This document shows positions 51,649 to 63,514 of a DNA stretch of 64,000 nt, piece by piece; within the stretch, counting starts at the first letter, position 1; each line of letters starts with the position of its first letter. Where the stretch lies: contig CP075496.1 of NCBI GenBank assembly GCA_021613535.1, forward strand, positions 13,578,001 through 13,642,000. The letters are read 5' to 3'. The translations under genes were made by a program, and so were the position numbers. The DNA comes from Adineta vaga (Eukaryota; Rotifera). Below the pieces are notes generated by a model. It did not search any database. It worked only from the letters and a program-made list of their open reading frames with translations, and had not been told where the DNA came from.

Positions 51649-53235
51649 TTAAAGTGATAATAAGAATTTTTCAACATCACGATAATATTCTCGTGGTTTT
51701 TCAATTGAAGCAAAATGTCCACCTGATTCATGATATAACCATAATTTAATATTTGGATATTTACCTCGCGCGATTGTACGCGGTATATAAACTAATTCAT
51801 TACGATAGTTTACAATAGCAACAGGCACGGTAGCAGCTAATGAACCATGGAGTAATTTATCATCATGACCAGAGAAAGCTGCAAAAGTCTGCTCATAATA
51901 AAGACGCATTGATGATGTTATTGTTCCTGTTGTCCAATATAACATAACATTAGAAAGAAGTTGATCAAGTGTAAAGCGATCTAAACCGGAATTGATTGAT
52001 TGATCAACATCATGTTGAGTATTACTCCAACGCGACCATTTTTCTAATATATAAGCAGCTAAAAAGAACATTTTGATAAAAAAAACTAGTTTAATTAACA
52101 AGAAAACTAACCTAAACCAAGTGGTGAATCATTGAGTGCATATCCAATAGTATCAGGCCGGTAGATTGTAAATGGAAATAGCCGCCTTCTTGCCTAATTA
52201 TAGAAGAAAAGAAAAGAAAAGAAATATCAATGATTTTTATTTTTTGTATTTCTATTTTCTTATTTACCAAAGAAATGAGATATAGTTCTTTGCATTAAAA
52301 CGTTCGACTAAAAATTCTTGTTCATCAAAATCAAGTAGAATCGATGGATTAACAAAATGACCAAGTCCTAATTGAATATAATGTTTCCATGTTAATGTTG
52401 GTGGAACTAAAGTGATTAAAAGTCCGCGAACATGACCTGGATATAATTGTGCCATGTGTGTACCAATAATTGATCCCCAATCTCCACCACAAACGACATA
52501 CGAACTATGACCAAGACGTTGCATTAAATTTTGCATTATACGTGCTATTTGTGGTGTACTCATTCCTGCACGAACAGGTGCATCTGAATATCCATAACCA
52601 GGTAAGGATGGAATAATGATATCGTAAGTTCCTGTTGTTGATGAATTGAATTGTCGTGCAACATCAAGATATTCAAGAAATGAACCTGGCCAACCGTGTA
52701 GAAATAAAATAGCTTCTTTCTTTTCATTTGTATGAGGATTTTGTGTAAGGCGAACGAAATGAATATCTAAACCCTATCAGATAGACAAGAAAGATTTTCC
52801 AAGAGAAAATTATAAAGATAAACTTACAGCAATATTTGTTTTGTAATGATCGAATGTATTTAATTCTTGAACAGTTTTTTTCCAATCAAATGTATTGATT
52901 AAATAATCACGAATACTTTCAGCTGTTTGTCGATTAAAACCATAACTTGATTTATTAACATTTCGATTGTCGACCATTATTTGTGGTTCATAAAAACGTG
53001 TTTTACTTACACGATTAATCATATCATCAACTTGTGATCGTTCAAAAGGTATTTTAAATGGTTTAATTGAAAAATCTTCTGCATCACTTGACGATGGTGT
53101 TTCTGAACCGAAATATTTTACATCAACAGAATAACATGGCGAACGTCGAGCTTCAAATAAACTTTTCCATCCATAAATCAAAGCAATTATCAAAGCAATA
53201 ACTGCGATAACACGATTTAATCGTGATAAACCCAT
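51649..53235 (-). pseudogene. EPHX1: EPHX1, microsomal epoxide hydrolase, with apparent 1-nt frameshift
   Basis: Exons 53235-52828, 52773-52268, 52193-52112 and 52058-51649 total 1,406 nt, one short of 469 codons. EPHX1 is an ER-anchored alpha/beta hydrolase that opens epoxides to diols. An N-terminal membrane anchor (VIAVIALIIALIYGW), the EHN region, HGWPGS oxyanion motif, the GGDWGS nucleophile elbow and the catalytic His in GGHFASIEKP are all present. In exon 3 the homology QEGGYFHLQST and RPDTIGYALNDSPLGL lie in different frames, with a base missing near 52161. As annotated the mRNA would hit a stop. A downstream AG acceptor (exon start 52185) restores an open 465-codon frame with about 11 altered residues. 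So it may be a recent pseudogene, an assembly error or a rescued gene. The ATG directly follows a strong TTTTCCAG. Confidence 0.85.
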
Positions 53236-53252
53236 CTGGAAAAGAAAAAAAG
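53236..53252 (-). promoter_or_regulatory. Candidate (trans-)splice acceptor abutting the EPHX1 ATG
   Basis: On the minus strand a long pyrimidine tract ends in CCAG directly before the ATG, 169 nt downstream of the ATP5F1D stop. It fits an SL acceptor or a 5'UTR intron. Confidence 0.5.
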
Positions 53253-53404
53253 AACATGATTTATCTATTTGGGTTCAATGCATGTTTTGTATTAAATAGC
53301 ATGAAGAAATAAAGTAAAGAAAAAATGAAACGGACAAATAACTAAATGATCTTGATAAACTACACACTGTTCGTATAGATCGACTTTTTTTCTGTTTCTA
53401 AAAC

Positions 53405-54088
53405 TTATTGAAAAACACCAGAAGATGCTTTCATAGCAGCTTCAGCACATTCGACTTCAATTTGAGCTTCCGCTTTTTGTTTGTCATCTTTGGCTGATCC
53501 TAATTTACGTTGGGCTTCAGATAATGCATCTTGTGCTGCCTAAATAAAACAAAATCGAATCTATTTTCAGAGAAAAAAATTCTTTATACCTTAGTATCAA
53601 GATTTTCTACGAGTGTTGCTTCTTCTGCTAATAATTGAACACTTGAATCGGGTTGAACAGCAATTGAACCACTACTTACTAGAAAGAAAAAATCATCAAT
53701 ATGATAATCAAGTTTGTATTTACCGAAATATCGTTTGGTATTTCCTTCATTTTCATAGACTGAGACTACACCTGGTTTCAAAACACCAAGAATTGGTACG
53801 TGATGAGCTAAATAATAATCTTTAATTAACACTTTCTTTTAAACTCAAATCCTACATACCAAGAATACCCATATTACCACTCATGGTAGGTACATCAACT
53901 TGTCGGACGTTCTTTACTTGATTATAGAAGACTTCAGATGGTGAAGCAAATGTAAAAACCATATCCGTTGCTGATCCTGAAACGGGTGCTGGGGCACTTG
54001 ATGTAGCTTGTGTACGTACTGACACTAGTCGAAACATATGAGTACGATTTGCAGTGCGCATAAGTAAACGAGCAGCAGCCATAGCCAT
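53405..54088 (-). CDS. ATP5F1D: ATP5F1D, mitochondrial ATP synthase delta subunit
   Basis: Four exons (54088-53860, 53807-53724, 53678-53590, 53539-53405) give 178 aa; human is 168. The subunit is part of the F1 central stalk (bacterial epsilon equivalent). A basic, Ala/Arg/Ser-rich presequence (MAMAAARLLMRTANRTHMFR) targets mitochondria. The conserved beta-sandwich follows: FTFASPSEVFYNQVKNVRQV, DVPTMSGNMGIL, HHVPILGVLKPGVV, YFVSSGSIAVQPDSSVQLLA, then the C-terminal two-helix segment ALSEAQRKLGSAKDDKQKAE. Either of two Mets (54088, 54082) may start translation; the first lies directly after a TTATAG acceptor-like site. It sits 201 nt downstream of UQCRH on the same strand, another OXPHOS gene. 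Confidence 0.95.
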
Positions 54089-54289
54089 CTATAATGAAAT
54101 AAAGAAAATAGTCTAAATCCTCGAATCACGCTTAGGTTAAACAAAAAAAATGAAAGAATACGTTCTTAGTTGGTAGTTTTTCTTATACAAAAAAAGACGA
54201 AGAAAAGTTGGACAATATCGGAGAAAGGAACAAACTGTTGGATAGAAACCTAAGACTAAAATTTTCGTTCAATGTTTCTAATATAATAA

Positions 54290-54686
54290 TTATTTCAAGT
54301 ATTTGAATATATGTGGTGACCACTAAAATAGAAAAAAGAAAATAACAACAAATAATAGATAAGAATCGTTTTATCTTAATCAGCTTACACATTCATCAAC
54401 ACAATGAAGAAAATCTAATAATTCTTCATTACAAGTTTCCTTCGTCCATGGTTTACTATTCACTCTGTCGTTACATTGTTGTAAACGTGTTTTATAATGT
54501 TCACATGCCTGATCATTACCACATAATTCCTTTAATTTTGTCAATGGATCCTGAAAGAAAAAAACAAGAAAAAGACTTTTGTTTGTTTTTCTTGTCATTT
54601 TATTTACATACCGTATCACCAAGTCCTTTCATTTCTTTTTCAATTTGACTATCATTAAAATGATGTTTATGTCCACCAACACCCAT
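54290..54686 (-). CDS. UQCRH: UQCRH, cytochrome bc1 hinge subunit
   Basis: Three exons (54686-54612, 54550-54389, 54322-54290) give 89 aa, the usual size. UQCRH is the acidic hinge protein of complex III in the intermembrane space, assisting cytochrome c1-cytochrome c contact. Seen: DPLTKLKELCGNDQACEHYK, LQQCNDRVNSKPWTKETCNE, ELLDFLHCVDEC, and the last 33-nt exon ending PHIFKYLK (human form AHKLFNNLK). The paired Cys residues support the two disulphides of the helical hairpin. The N-terminus is less acidic than in vertebrates and His-rich (GGHKHHFND). It is the first gene of a same-strand run with ATP5F1D and EPHX1. Confidence 0.93.
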
Positions 54687-55697
54687 GATTAGTGATGAAA
54701 AACCTTATTTTTTTCTTCTTAATCTTAAGATGAAGAGAAATAGAAATTGTAGCAAAAACAAAAACCTCTTTGTAAATCAACCATTAGAAAATTTTGTTGA
54801 CGTCGAAAGCCTCTAAAATCCATACCAATCAATCGATTTCTAAAGATGTCGCTTTCGTAATAAATACGAATAAAATTTTCCAAGAAATTTCGATGACAAA
54901 ATTCAATTCGATGATGATTTATTTCATTAGACAATACGAAAGTAATGATACTTTCATTTTATTAATTGATCTTGTGGATATAAACGACGTCATACATATT
55001 TATGAGCAGTAGTGAGATCATATTGTATTCACAGAATATATACGTCAATGAATGAACTCGATTCTTATTAACGTAATACAAATTCATTAAGAAAATGATC
55101 TCTGTTTATCTATGTTGGAAGATAGAAATCTATTTTCGAAAGTAAAGAATAGATTGTCTGGGTCATATGCTTGCAAAGATTTGGGGCAGATAACATATTT
55201 GACGATCAAATTATTTTTCTTCCTTTTCCGATGCTTTTTCTCAGTCGTCGGCGAAGGTAAGAAAAAAAAGAAAGAAAGAACTAAATGTGCATTAGGCATG
55301 ATATTTCCATTGCCCATCTGTATGTTTAAAAGAAAAAGACATTTGTAGAATGGAAAATGTATATGAGAGACGTTAATATTATTAAAAAGCAACGTCGTTA
55401 CAGAACGATCGCCTACGTGAGCAAAGTAACTATAATGGAATAATAGTGATGCAGAAAAAAAAGTAGAAAGTCATTTTATCTGCGTCATCGCTATTCTTTT
55501 CCTTTTTTTCTAGAATTTATATATTACTTGTAGATTTTCTGTATATACATCAGTTCATAATTACGTCGACTTAACAAAAATAACTTTTCTTTTATTTCAA
55601 GTCCTATTCTGTAAGTAACGATCAATCGATAGTATGAGAATAATCTTTTCAAGATGTGAATCACAAAAACTTCTTTGATTCACTTTTAGTTTAAAAC
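54687..55697. other. Intergenic between divergent genes
   Basis: About 1 kb of AT-rich DNA holding the upstream regions of UQCRH and of the TMBIM gene. An acceptor-like TTTTAG at 55684-55689 precedes the TMBIM ATG by 8 nt. No gene seen. Confidence 0.5.
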
Positions 55698-57877
55698 ATG
55701 AGCCAATATCCGAATATGTATAATTCATCAGCATCAGGACAAGATTCCTATCCAGCATATCCAGCTCAACAACCTGTCAGTTACAATCAATATCCATCTC
55801 AACAAGCAGGTCCTCTCATACAATATCCAGTTCAATCCAATGGATACACTTCATATCCACCTCCACTTGGTATTTATTCAGTTTCTTGCTCGTTTAAAAT
55901 GTTGTTTTTCTCTCTAACGACGTCATAACTTATGTTAATATCCGCAAATATGTCGAATATTGATCGAACGATAATATAATAATTTCATATTATCTGTCTT
56001 TTATTTTTAGTTGCCAAACAAACGCCTCCATATGTTGATCCAAATATCGCAGCTGGTTTTGAACAAAATCAAGTATCCCTTCAATCTTCTCTTGCTCCTC
56101 CTCCTCCTCCTGTAGTACCACGCGACCAATTTCCTAAAAGTAAGTTCTTGATTTCGAAACATCTATTTTACCAAATAATTCGAGAAAAAAAACGATCTCT
56201 CATTATCTTTTATTGACTACATTTACATACGTAAAACTAATTTACTGGACATTTTCAAATTTAAGCTCTTGAAAGTTTACAGGAAATGAATAAACAAATA
56301 TTTTCATTGAAAGAACATGATATTTCTATTTGTTCTTTAAAGTATAAAACTAATTATTGTAAGTTCATGATTGCGAAAAATCTCGCATTGAAAATGTTCT
56401 ATCAGAAGAATTGAGTTCTTTCTGGGCTTTATTTTTTCCCGACAAAACTAACAATCGAGTCCTCGAACACATTTGACTAATGTATTCTTTGTTCCATTTG
56501 AAAGATTTTCGTGATGTTTATAACTATAACTGATAGAAAAAAATGTTCTATTTCGATTGATTAGATGAAGAAGAAGTCGCTGCATGGGGAAATTTCAATG
56601 GATTTGGTAATAAAGAAATTCGTCGTGCATTTGTTCGAAAGGTTTGATTTATGACAAATGCAATTTTCTATTCATACAAAATTTTCATAGGTCTATGCCA
56701 TTCTTATGATTCAATTATTGGTTACATTTGGTATTATTGCTATATTTCATTTTACGTACGTTTTATTAAAAAAATTCATTGATACATATGCAGAGATTAT
56801 CTTTTAATTGAGAAAGAAACGTTTGAATATCGCCGAAAATCTGTCCGTTGAGTTTGAGAAGGTGATATAAATAGAATAATGATTTTATTGTTTCTGGTTA
56901 CTTGAACATGTCTAATTATTTGTTCTCTTTTTGTATTTGATAAATTATCAAAGGAAAGTTTATCTTTGATTTCAAACGAGATGTTATTCTTATCTTGATA
57001 CACCTGGATTAACGATTTTAATAGAAGTTCTGTTCTTGTTGTTTTTAGACCGGAAATTCGTCGTTATGTTCGATCACCTGGTGGTCAATGGGCTTATTGG
57101 TCATCGTATGGTGTATTCGTGGTTACTTATTTGGCTTTAGCTTGTTGTAAAAGTGTAGGACGTCGATTTCCAGTTAATCTTATTCTACTGAGTCTTCTCG
57201 TAAGAATTCTTTCAAACAATTTTCTTTAATATTTCTTTGTTTTTTTTTCTCTTTCAGACATTATCAATGGCCTATATGGTATAAATGATAGGAGTTTGTT
57301 TGATATAACTTAAGTCTTTGCTTTTGATTTAGATGGGTATGATATCAGCATATTATGATATACAATCAGTTTTTATTGCTGTGGGTATAACAAGTTTTGT
57401 CTGTTTGGGTGTAACATTGTTTTCCTTTCAAACAAAATTTGATTTTACGTCTTGTTTTGGAGTTTTATTTGCTATTTCATTAGCATTAATGGGTTTTGGT
57501 ATTGCTTGTATTTTTACCTATTCACAGGTTTGTAAGGAAAAATTGAAAATTAAGAAAATTTTATTGGGAATTTTTAGGTTTTATATACAATCTATGCTGG
57601 ACTTGGTGCGGTGGCATTTTCAATTGTAAGTCAAGACAAATCTAGTTTTGAATATCTATACAAATTCTTGTTTTTCTTTTAGTTTTTGGCTGTTGATACT
57701 CAATTAATCATAGGTATGTTAGTAATTTATGAAACATAATGAATTCCAATATGAATTTTAGGTGGAAAACGACATGAAATCAGTGCAGAAGATCATGTAT
57801 TTGCATCGATTATGCTTTATCTCGATGTTGTTTATATCTTCATGTATATTCTTATGTTAGTGGGCAAACGTGAATAA
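55698..57877 (+). CDS. GRINA: TMBIM/Lifeguard-family membrane protein (GRINA-like)
   Basis: Ten exons (55698-55869, 56011-56139, 56565-56641, 56691-56755, 57049-57199, 57258-57278, 57333-57527, 57578-57625, 57683-57713, 57762-57877) give 334 aa. The family (Bax inhibitor-1 fold) forms seven-helix Ca2+-permeable proteins of ER/Golgi membranes that restrain cell death. The first ~100 residues are Pro/Tyr/Gln/Ser-rich as in GRINA/FAIM2. Then IRRAFVRKVYAILMIQLLVT, TPEIRRYVRSPGGQWAYWSS, YLALACCKSVGRRFPVNLIL, LSMAYMMGMIS and the C-terminal AVDTQLIIGGKRHEISAEDH plus MLYLDVVYIF follow; the two Asp residues in the last parts match the family's pH-sensing di-aspartate pair. A 21-nt exon and a possible extra 93-nt exon (56266-56358) are noted separately. 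Which LFG paralogue it represents is uncertain. Confidence 0.9.
56266..56358 (+). other. Candidate 93-nt cassette exon of the TMBIM gene
   Basis: It lies inside the 425-nt intron 56140-56564, with a TTTAAG acceptor and a GTAAGT donor. It is open in the required phase, is a multiple of three and would add 31 residues (starting LESLQEMNKQIFSLKEHD) before EEEVAAWG. Confidence 0.6.
57258..57278 (+). other. GRINA: 21-nt microexon of the TMBIM gene
   Basis: Encodes TLSMAYM within a transmembrane segment, between a TTTCAG acceptor and a GTATAA donor, phase 0 at both ends. The family motif LSMAYMMGMIS is restored only if it is included. Confidence 0.9.
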
Positions 57878-58775
57878 GATTAACGGAATTCGAATGACAT
57901 GAAGAAAGGCAAATCATTTATTTTTATTTGTGAAAAAAAAATCAGTTCAATTCGTTATTGTCAATGTTCTGTTGTGATGAATTTATTTATTTATTTATCT
58001 CTTTAAGATTCTCATTTATTTTTCTGTCGTTTTATATGAAAAGAAATCTCGTTTTTTTTGTATATAATTTCAAACAGATGAACAAATTCTACCCTGTTTA
58101 TTTATCTCTTCTTTCTTTTTAAATCTAATTTTGCTTTACAATTACAAACAAATCGATCGATGTTTTGTTTTTTTTTAATTTTTCGTTCATAGAAGAAGAA
58201 AATGAACAAATAAATGAAGAAAAACTCATCTAGTTTTCAAACAGAATTGACCCACGCCGACGAGACTTTATGATTTCTGTCGTTAATTAAGAGATATGTC
58301 ATGCAATTAAAATCCATCTAAGTTATGAAAAGCCTTTGAAGAAACTAAAGGTTATTCTATGACTTAAACGCAATACAATGTGACTGTAACTTTTACAACT
58401 AACAACGAATGATATTTATAAAGAAATTAAACAATCGATTTGATGAAAAGAAAAACTTGTCCTGGATAGTTTATCATATCTCATTAAGATTTGAAAGATT
58501 AATGATCAGTTAACTGCACATCAGGCCGATGTCACGTCCTTTTGAAATGACTTTGATAGAAAGCATATCTTCTTTTTTTTCCCCGACACTCTCTTTGTTC
58601 ATGTGTCGAATACTGTCTGTCTGTTATTTTTATCATAAAAAAAAGAAAAGAAAAGAAAAAACAAATTACATAAAGTAAAGAATGTATTATAAAGAGCACG
58701 TATATTAATGTTTATAACAAACAATAAAATGAACAAGATTAAAAAGAAAGAGAAAAAGAAGAAAAGCATAGATCT
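57878..58775. other. Intergenic between convergent genes
   Basis: About 900 nt of AT-rich DNA with several poly-A/T runs. No gene seen. Confidence 0.5.
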
Positions 58776-61700
58776 CTAGTCTCGAGGCATATTTGATGGA
58801 ATAACAAAGCCAGGATTTGAATATTCACGATATTTTGTATGTCCTGTGATACCTGTCGTTGGATAAGGCGCTTGATCAAACATATAAACAGGTTCTTCTT
58901 TTCTAAAATAGAACAAGAAAATTTCATAGAATTTTAAATGAATCATAATTTTATTAACCCAGAGCAACCCAATAATTTATTTTAGTTTTCTTTTTTGCTT
59001 AACCAAAAAGTTCTATTCCTTCGATATAAACAAAAAAGAGTACATAGATGGGTTAGTTGATGATAATACCTCTAGAGACTGGTTTTTAAAATCCTAATTT
59101 CGGATTTTTCTTCTCTATGAAAATATATGGATAATGAATAAAATCAAATTAAAGAAGAATCGTTTCGAAATAACAAATCAATCTTACCGTCGATGTGAAG
59201 AATTTCGACAACAAATAAAGCCAATTAACATTACAATAACAACAAGTAGAAGTAAACCAATCGGTATAATCCATGCAAGCTAAATTCGAAATAATATTTA
59301 TGAATTTTTACGATACAAATGAAAAACGAAATCATACATTAATCAATGAAAATGTTGAACTTTGTAAAGGTCCGATATCAACTAAATTAAATCAATATAA
59401 TATTGTTATTTTAATATCGAAATTTCTATACCTCGAGCTTCACATCGATTTCCAACAAATCCATTCAAACAATTACATAGAAATCCACCAACACCATTTG
59501 GTACACAACTTCCGGCATTTAAACATGGATTATCTTTACAAACATCAACTGTTCGCGTCACTTGCTCGATTGTAGCTGTTATCATCACTTGCATTGTAGT
59601 TGTCGTTATCGTCGTTGTTGCTGTAATTATATCTTCACAACGCGCTCCAGTGAAATCTCTTGTACAAACACAAACAAAACCACCAGCAGCTGTTTCAGAA
59701 CATGTGCCATCATTAAAACAAGGTAAAAGTGCACATGGACTAGCAATTGTAGTGATTTGTAATGCTAAATAGAGAAACAAAGAAGAAATCGAATGAACAT
59801 TTCTTCATTTAATTTAGTTTTTTTTTGTTAAGAAACCTCGTTCACAACTCGATCCCAAATAGTTAGACGTGCATAAACATTCAAAATAACCAAACTGTGC
59901 ATTTCTTTCACATGTCCCATTATGAAGACACCGTTGTGGTGGACATGGTAATGCAATTTCACAACGTGGACCTGTATATGCTTCTGTACAAGCACATTTA
60001 TATGATGGAGAAGAAGAAGATGAGAGCAGAGCAGGCGATGACGTGCATGTTCCATGATGAAAACAAGTTGTTTTACTGCTTAAACAAGGATCAAGCCAAT
60101 ATTCTATACATACACAAAGCATCAACAAATCATGCAGAATATAAAAAAAGCTATGTTTTTTGTTTGTCTCTTTCTTTTCTATTCTAACCTTCATGACAAG
60201 TCGGTCCTGTTCGATCAGGTGGACATGCACAATAACTTCCTGATTCCATTGGAATACACGTTGCCGATGGATGACATTTTTGATCTGTTGAACATGTATC
60301 AACTAAAGTACAACGTGTACCAGTGTATGGTTCCAAACAACGACAATATGAGTTATTATCTATTGTATTATAACATATTCCTCGACCATTACAAATTGAA
60401 CCTGGACAATATTTTGATACATTACAATAAGGTTCTAATAATTGATTATCATTACATAAACAAACAAAACCATCTTGTACACTTAAACAAACCGATTCAG
60501 GATGCGGACATGGATTGGAATAACATGGTCCTATTGTTATATCACAACTTCTACCCATATAACCTGGTGGACAACGACATTCCATTTGTCCATTATGATT
60601 AACATAACATGATCCACCATTTAAACAAAATCCTGTATAACATTGATTTGAACGATCACGTGATTGAACTTGACAATTTTTTCCAGCAAAACCAGCTCGA
60701 CAATGACACATATAATCATTTGTGCCATTGCGTTGTTCACATCGACCTTGATTGAGACATGGTGATTGTAAACATGAATTAATTAATTCACATTGACCTG
60801 TTAATTGTAATTTTTCTTTATCAATTGTCCATGTATAACCTTCCATGCAAGCACAACGACGTTCAGGAAAACAAATTAATCCAAGTGATTCATCACAATC
60901 AGTTGCACGAACACATGCACTATGAAATGAACCATAACGATTTATTGTTGGAACAATATCTACAACAACAACAACGGAAAACATTTCAATTAGTTCGTAG
61001 ATTTCAATTTACCTTGACAATTTCTTCCCGTATGAACTTGATCACATACACATTTATATGCATAATCATTAATACGATAACATGTACTATTTCTTCAAAA
61101 GAAAACGACTTTTTTTTCTTTTCTTAAAATAAAGAGAGAGAAAATATGTCATACCCTATACATGGTTGAATTTGGCATGGATCATAATGTTCACATTGAC
61201 TTCCAATACGATTTGGTGGACATTTACATACAAATCTTGTTCCATTTCTGATACAAGTTCCACCCATATAGCATGGTTGTGATGCACATGGTGAAATATG
61301 TTCACAAAGATCACCATAAAAACGTGAATCATCACATTGGCATAATGCTGTTGAATTATCTTCTTGAATAATACAACGACCACCGTGTTGACATGGACAC
61401 ATCAATTCACATTGTTCACCATATTGATTTGGAGGACATTTACATGTTAATGTTGTTATTTTCGACGCATTACATGTCGCTTTTGGTGATGGACATGTGT
61501 CCGAACGACATTGACATGCAAATGAACCATTTTCAGGAAATGAAATACAACTACCACGTGGACAAACATCCTTTGACTGACATGGATCAACTAAAATAAA
61601 AGATACATCGAAGAAAATCTTCAATGAAAAGAAAAACAATCTTCATCGGTATTTACCATGTTCACAATTGATTCCAATCCGACCTGATGGACATAAACAT

Positions 61701-63070
61701 TGATAAGAACTATTCGTTATCGATGACAATGAATGTTCACGACATGTTCCACCAAAATGACATGGATTACTTTGACAAGCAGATGATGTCTTTGATAAAC
61801 TCATATCAGTTGCACTATCTGTATGAATGAGAAAACAAAAGATTCTTTCGATTTGAATTCTACTTTTCAAACATACTGATATTTTTTTGTTTAGTATGAT
61901 TGACAGCATAGACTGAATTACAAAGATTTCCACCACATGTTTCATTCAATTGTCCAGTACATGTCCATGAACAACAATTAGCAATATCTTCATCTTCTCT
62001 TTTCGATATCTTTTTCATTGGCAATGAATTTCCACAGTAACACTCTGATCTAAACACATCAATCAAGATTAAAAGTATCCCTCCGTCCATTTCGTACCTA
62101 AATTGTAATCCTGCAAAACTAAAATCATGTTCTGCACAATAATTTGTACATAGTACAATGGTCATCGATGATGATGTCAATGGTTTTTCAAGGCCATTCA
62201 ACAAACGTTGATAACGATTATCTTTAAAACATCCTATATAACGTGCATTGGAATCTTTGGAATGAACAATCAATATTCCTAGAACAAAATCATATTTTCG
62301 ATTCAATTGATTCTAATCAAGAACACGCTTTCGGGTGTTAGTATCAACTCGATTCACATATAAATTACATCATCTATCTTTGTCCCTTATTCTATAATTC
62401 ATAAGTAAAGTTCATTGAAGTTACACTACTCTTCTTTATGCAAGTGTCGGATTCTCTTTTCTTTTTAGTTCAGTTTTTTTTCTTCTTCATACACATTTTT
62501 ATATGCGGATCATGACAACGAAGAAACATGTACAATTGTATGTATGTGATTCAGTAAACGTCATCCTCTTTCTTCTTGGTCCCTGCTCATGCAAAGGTTA
62601 GCTGCACTGACTAAAATAACGTGCGTGTTAAGCAAGTACAAACAAAACATGTAGAACAAAAAAGAAAAATGACGAAAATGAAATTTTAATACGTCGCGAC
62701 CACGCCTTCTCATGTATGTGATTTTCCAACAGTTAATTATCTCTTCATTTTGATATTAATTCAAGTAGAACAGAAGAAAGAGAAAATAAACAAAAAATAT
62801 TGATCCATAGATTGTCACACTTCCGTTCTCATTTATTTGCCTGTTCATTACCATCAAAAAGTTCGAAAGAAGCCACAAAAAAGGATTAGGAACAAATAGA
62901 CATCTCAGTTTTGTTTTTTCCTCAATTTAGTCCTTATGATCAATCAAGATCAAACGATATTTATTCAACTAAATTACCGAACATCGAAATCTAAGCGAAC
63001 TCAAAACAATCTTTTTTGTAGAAAACTTACCTTCGAGTAGAAGAAGTAATGCAAGTACAACTTTGAGCAT
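58776..63070 (-). CDS. WSC plus multi-EGF type I membrane receptor
   Basis: Twelve exons (63070-63031, 62278-62098, 62049-61877, 61818-61657, 61590-61155, 61092-61013, 60959-60189, 60103-59837, 59764-59432, 59381-59338, 59279-59188, 58902-58776) give 901 aa. Order: signal peptide (LKVVLALLLLLEG); WSC carbohydrate-binding-type domain (~25-125; RYIGCFKD, FAGLQFRSECYCGN, CGGNLCNSVYAV); about fifteen EGF-like modules (for example CYTGFCLNGGSCYVNHNGQM and CKDNPCLNAGSCVPNGVGGF), one long Ser-rich; a Thr-rich stalk between the last two; transmembrane helix (IIPIGLLLLVVIVMLIGFI then CC); and a ~50-residue tail with YMFDQAPYP and YSNPGF, the latter resembling an NPxF/Y sorting signal. No Notch LNR or ankyrin part is present. 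Most introns are phase 1, as usual for shuffled EGF exons. Ligand and role are unknown; I recall no WSC-EGF protein of this exact order. Confidence 0.85.
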
Positions 63071-63514
63071 ATTGATAGAGGGTCGAGAAGTATTGTTTCA
63101 ATATTCGAATAAGTTCGATGGTATTAGTGATTTTTGTTCTATATGAAAATCATATACCTACTTCTGATTCTCATCGAAAAGAGGAAGGACATATTGTGAC
63201 AGTAGTCATCTTCTTTTATGCTTTTACTTTTATCATCTTTTCTCTTTTCTCTCTTTCTTCTCTCTTCTCTCTATGATGATCGAATAGATAGATTATTAGT
63301 GTTCCTCCCGCCTTCGTTCACTAAGCCAAATGACAACGAGCAATTCTCTCTCTCTCTCCCTCTATCAATGGCTGTGATAAAAGGTGAACGAAATATGTAC
63401 GTGCTTCGTCAATAATAATCCCTTCCTCTGATTCACAAAAAATCATTAGTTCGATTTATCATAAAGGCAAAATACGAATCACATTAAAAAACTGTGTTTT
63501 ATTTAAAAATAAAA
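63071..63514. other. Intergenic, no gene seen
   Basis: About 440 nt between INCENP (3' end) and the WSC-EGF gene, both minus strand. CT-rich tracts near 63240-63275 and 63343-63363. Confidence 0.5.

Noticed and set aside
55698-57877. SCAMP family membrane protein
   Set aside because: The Tyr/Pro-rich N-terminus suggested SCAMP at first, but the membrane core (RRAFVRKVYAILMIQ, YLDVVYIF) is that of the TMBIM/Lifeguard family.
60132-60602. 156-codon plus-strand open frame over the EGF gene
   Set aside because: Antisense shadow of the EGF exon; no domain, and the Cys-spaced EGF pattern is clearly on the minus strand.
58776-63070. Notch or Delta orthologue
   Set aside because: EGF arrays match, but there is no DSL, LNR, RAM or ankyrin part, and a WSC domain occupies the N-terminus.
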